Shown here: one piece after another, positions 6,964 to 7,842 of the stretch
Position numbering within the stretch: the first letter of the stretch is position 1
How the letters are laid out: every line of letters begins with the position of its first letter
DNA from: Victivallales bacterium
Lineage (GTDB): Bacteria > Verrucomicrobiota > Lentisphaeria > Oligosphaerales > Oligosphaeraceae
NCBI GenBank assembly: GCA_900769285.1
Contig: CAAGGB010000207.1
Span: 1-7,842 of the forward strand
Reading direction: 5' to 3'
DNA length: 7,842 nucleotides
Notes under the pieces: model-generated
Database searches by the model: none
Told to the model about the DNA's origin: nothing
What the model saw: the letters and a program-made list of their open reading frames with translations, nothing else
Program-made: the position numbers and the translations under genes

Positions 6964-7842
6964 ATGAGAAAGGCATTTTTCTCGCCCCTGACAGGCTCGC
7001 GTCCCTCATGTCCGATGCACCCGTCCGCATCCGGCGGGGCTCCGGACAAGGTTCCAGCCGTTCCGTTCAGGAGAAACTGCTGCATGACACAGGGGCTTCG
7101 ACTCTTCGCCTGCCTGGCGCTCCTTCTGCTGTCCCCCGGATGCGTGGTGATATACCATGGCGCCTACTCGCTGGCCATGCGGGCGGGGGAGCGTCCCATC
7201 CATCTGTACGGGTACCTGCTCGACCAATACGGCAGCCCCATCGGAGGCGCCACCATCCTGTACGAGACAGAGCGGTATGGGCTGTTGGCACCTGTCTTCA
7301 GGAAGGGGAGAACTGCCTCAGATTCCGATGGCTTCTTCGTGATTTCGACTGGTAGTGCAACGTACCTGTTCATCAACGATGTCGTGATGCATGGATACGA
7401 GTTCCGCAGGGCGTCCGACGGCAATCGCTCCTGCGTCGGGCGTTCCAGCTCCTCCCGGAGCAACCCCCTGGTCTATCGTCTGAGGAAGAGGCAGGCGCCG
7501 GGAACCTATCTGCTCAAGAAGTCATTCAGCATTAGTCTCAAGGCCGGGGACGGTGAGGCATACTGGTGCGGGGATCTGGCCAACGGATGGAGCTACTTCT
7601 CAAAGAGCGCTTCCATCAGCCATGAGGCGTTCCCGGACCTGGAGGTGACCGGCGTCCCCGACCGTGAGCGGCGGGCGTGGCGGCTGACCTTCAGGACGAA
7701 CGGCGGGCACTCGGGCATCCAGATCCGGGACGACCTCCTCTACGAGGCGCCCGCGGACGGCTACGCCAGGACACTCGACATCGCCTTCCCCTTCACGGAG
7801 AGACTCCGCTTTCCCATCCGCTATCTCTATGTCCGCCTGCGC
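6964..7842 (+). CDS. Putative lipoprotein with carboxypeptidase-regulatory-like domain, 3' end outside window
   Basis: The frame is open to the window edge: 293 residues from ATG 6964 (or 253 from ATG 7084). Residues 1-40 are a Pro/Ser/Cys-containing extension without a hydrophobic segment. Residues 41-60 (MTQGLRLF, a leucine-rich core, then SPGC) look like a lipoprotein signal with lipidated Cys60. The lipobox is imperfect, with Ser where Leu is usual. Residues about 79-145 resemble a carboxypeptidase-regulatory-like beta-sandwich: HLYGYLLDQYGSPIGGATI, then a DSDGFFVIS turn (120-128) and GYEFRR. NPLVYRLRK follows at 167-175. The rest (about 180-293) is beta-rich with no family I recognise. 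Such proteins are usually surface-attached with unknown function. The gene is transcribed divergently from the glycosidase cluster. Its codon use, with AGG/AGA arginines and more A/T third positions, differs from its neighbours. The gene itself is well supported; the start and function are uncertain. Confidence 0.72.
   Translation, partial: MRKAFFSPLTGSRPSCPMHPSASGGAPDKVPAVPFRRNCCMTQGLRLFACLALLLLSPGCVVIYHGAYSLAMRAGERPIHLYGYLLDQYGSPIGGATILYETERYGLLAPVFRKGRTASDSDGFFVISTGSATYLFINDVVMHGYEFRRASDGNRSCVGRSSSSRSNPLVYRLRKRQAPGTYLLKKSFSISLKAGDGEAYWCGDLANGWSYFSKSASISHEAFPDLEVTGVPDRERRAWRLTFRTNGGHSGIQIRDDLLYEAPADGYARTLDIAFPFTERLRFPIRYLYVRLR
7069..7073 (+). promoter_or_regulatory. Internal Shine-Dalgarno sequence for an alternative start at 7084
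   Basis: AGGAG lies 10 bases before ATG 7084, which is in frame with ATG 6964. Starting here gives a conventional 20-residue lipoprotein signal (short n-region with one arginine, leucine-rich core, SPGC), whereas starting at 6964 puts 40 residues before it. Either this is the real start and 6964 is spurious or a leader, or both are used. Confidence 0.45.

Noticed and set aside
7145..7157. Near-palindrome TGGT-GATAT-ACCA
   Set aside because: It lies inside the coding region just after the lipobox codon and is short enough to be chance.
6846..7463. Minus-strand frames opposite the lipoprotein-like gene (6846-7085, 7006-7227, 7067-7291, 7164-7463)
   Set aside because: None has a ribosome-binding site or recognisable motif, and the plus-strand frame has a signal peptide and a domain.

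Overview
The window is strongly GC-rich. Its dominant content is a run of minus-strand genes: two large exported glycoside-hydrolase-like proteins with a small flavoprotein-like gene between them. A divergent, incomplete lipoprotein-like gene on the plus strand reaches the right edge. The combination of multi-domain exported glycosidases, DUF4091/GH123-like and agarase-like barrels, weak Shine-Dalgarno sequences and a small lipoprotein with a carboxypeptidase-regulatory-like fold suggests a polysaccharide-degrading bacterium of the PVC group (Lentisphaerota/Victivallales-like, Kiritimatiellota, Verrucomicrobiota or Planctomycetota). This placement is inferred from protein style only; there is no rRNA or marker gene.

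Layout, in the direction of minus-strand transcription (right to left): (1) 6689-3171, a 1172-residue exported DUF4091/GH123-like glycosidase with several beta-sandwich modules and an intact Asp-Glu pair; (2) 3164-2634, a pyridoxamine-phosphate-oxidase-like (NimA-type) protein starting six bases after the previous stop; (3) 2534 to beyond position 1, an exported agarase-like TIM-barrel protein whose 3' end lies outside the window. This third gene is open in one frame for 844 codons with no stop. Between 6690 and 6963 lies a divergent intergenic region with a candidate minus-strand promoter. From 6964 a plus-strand lipoprotein-like gene runs off the right edge.

The most interesting observation is in the third gene. 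It keeps many hallmark residues of an agarase-like clan-A glycosidase family, but both positions where I expect the catalytic glutamates are hydrophobic (Ile400 and Leu575). It may be an exported pseudo-glycosidase encoded beside a glycosidase whose catalytic pair is intact. A second point is the plus-strand gene. It has two in-frame starts, each with a Shine-Dalgarno sequence, and the upstream one adds 40 residues in front of a lipoprotein-type signal.

I see no tRNA, rRNA, CRISPR array, insertion sequence or phage gene. Most other open frames are antisense or out-of-frame shadows caused by the high GC content.
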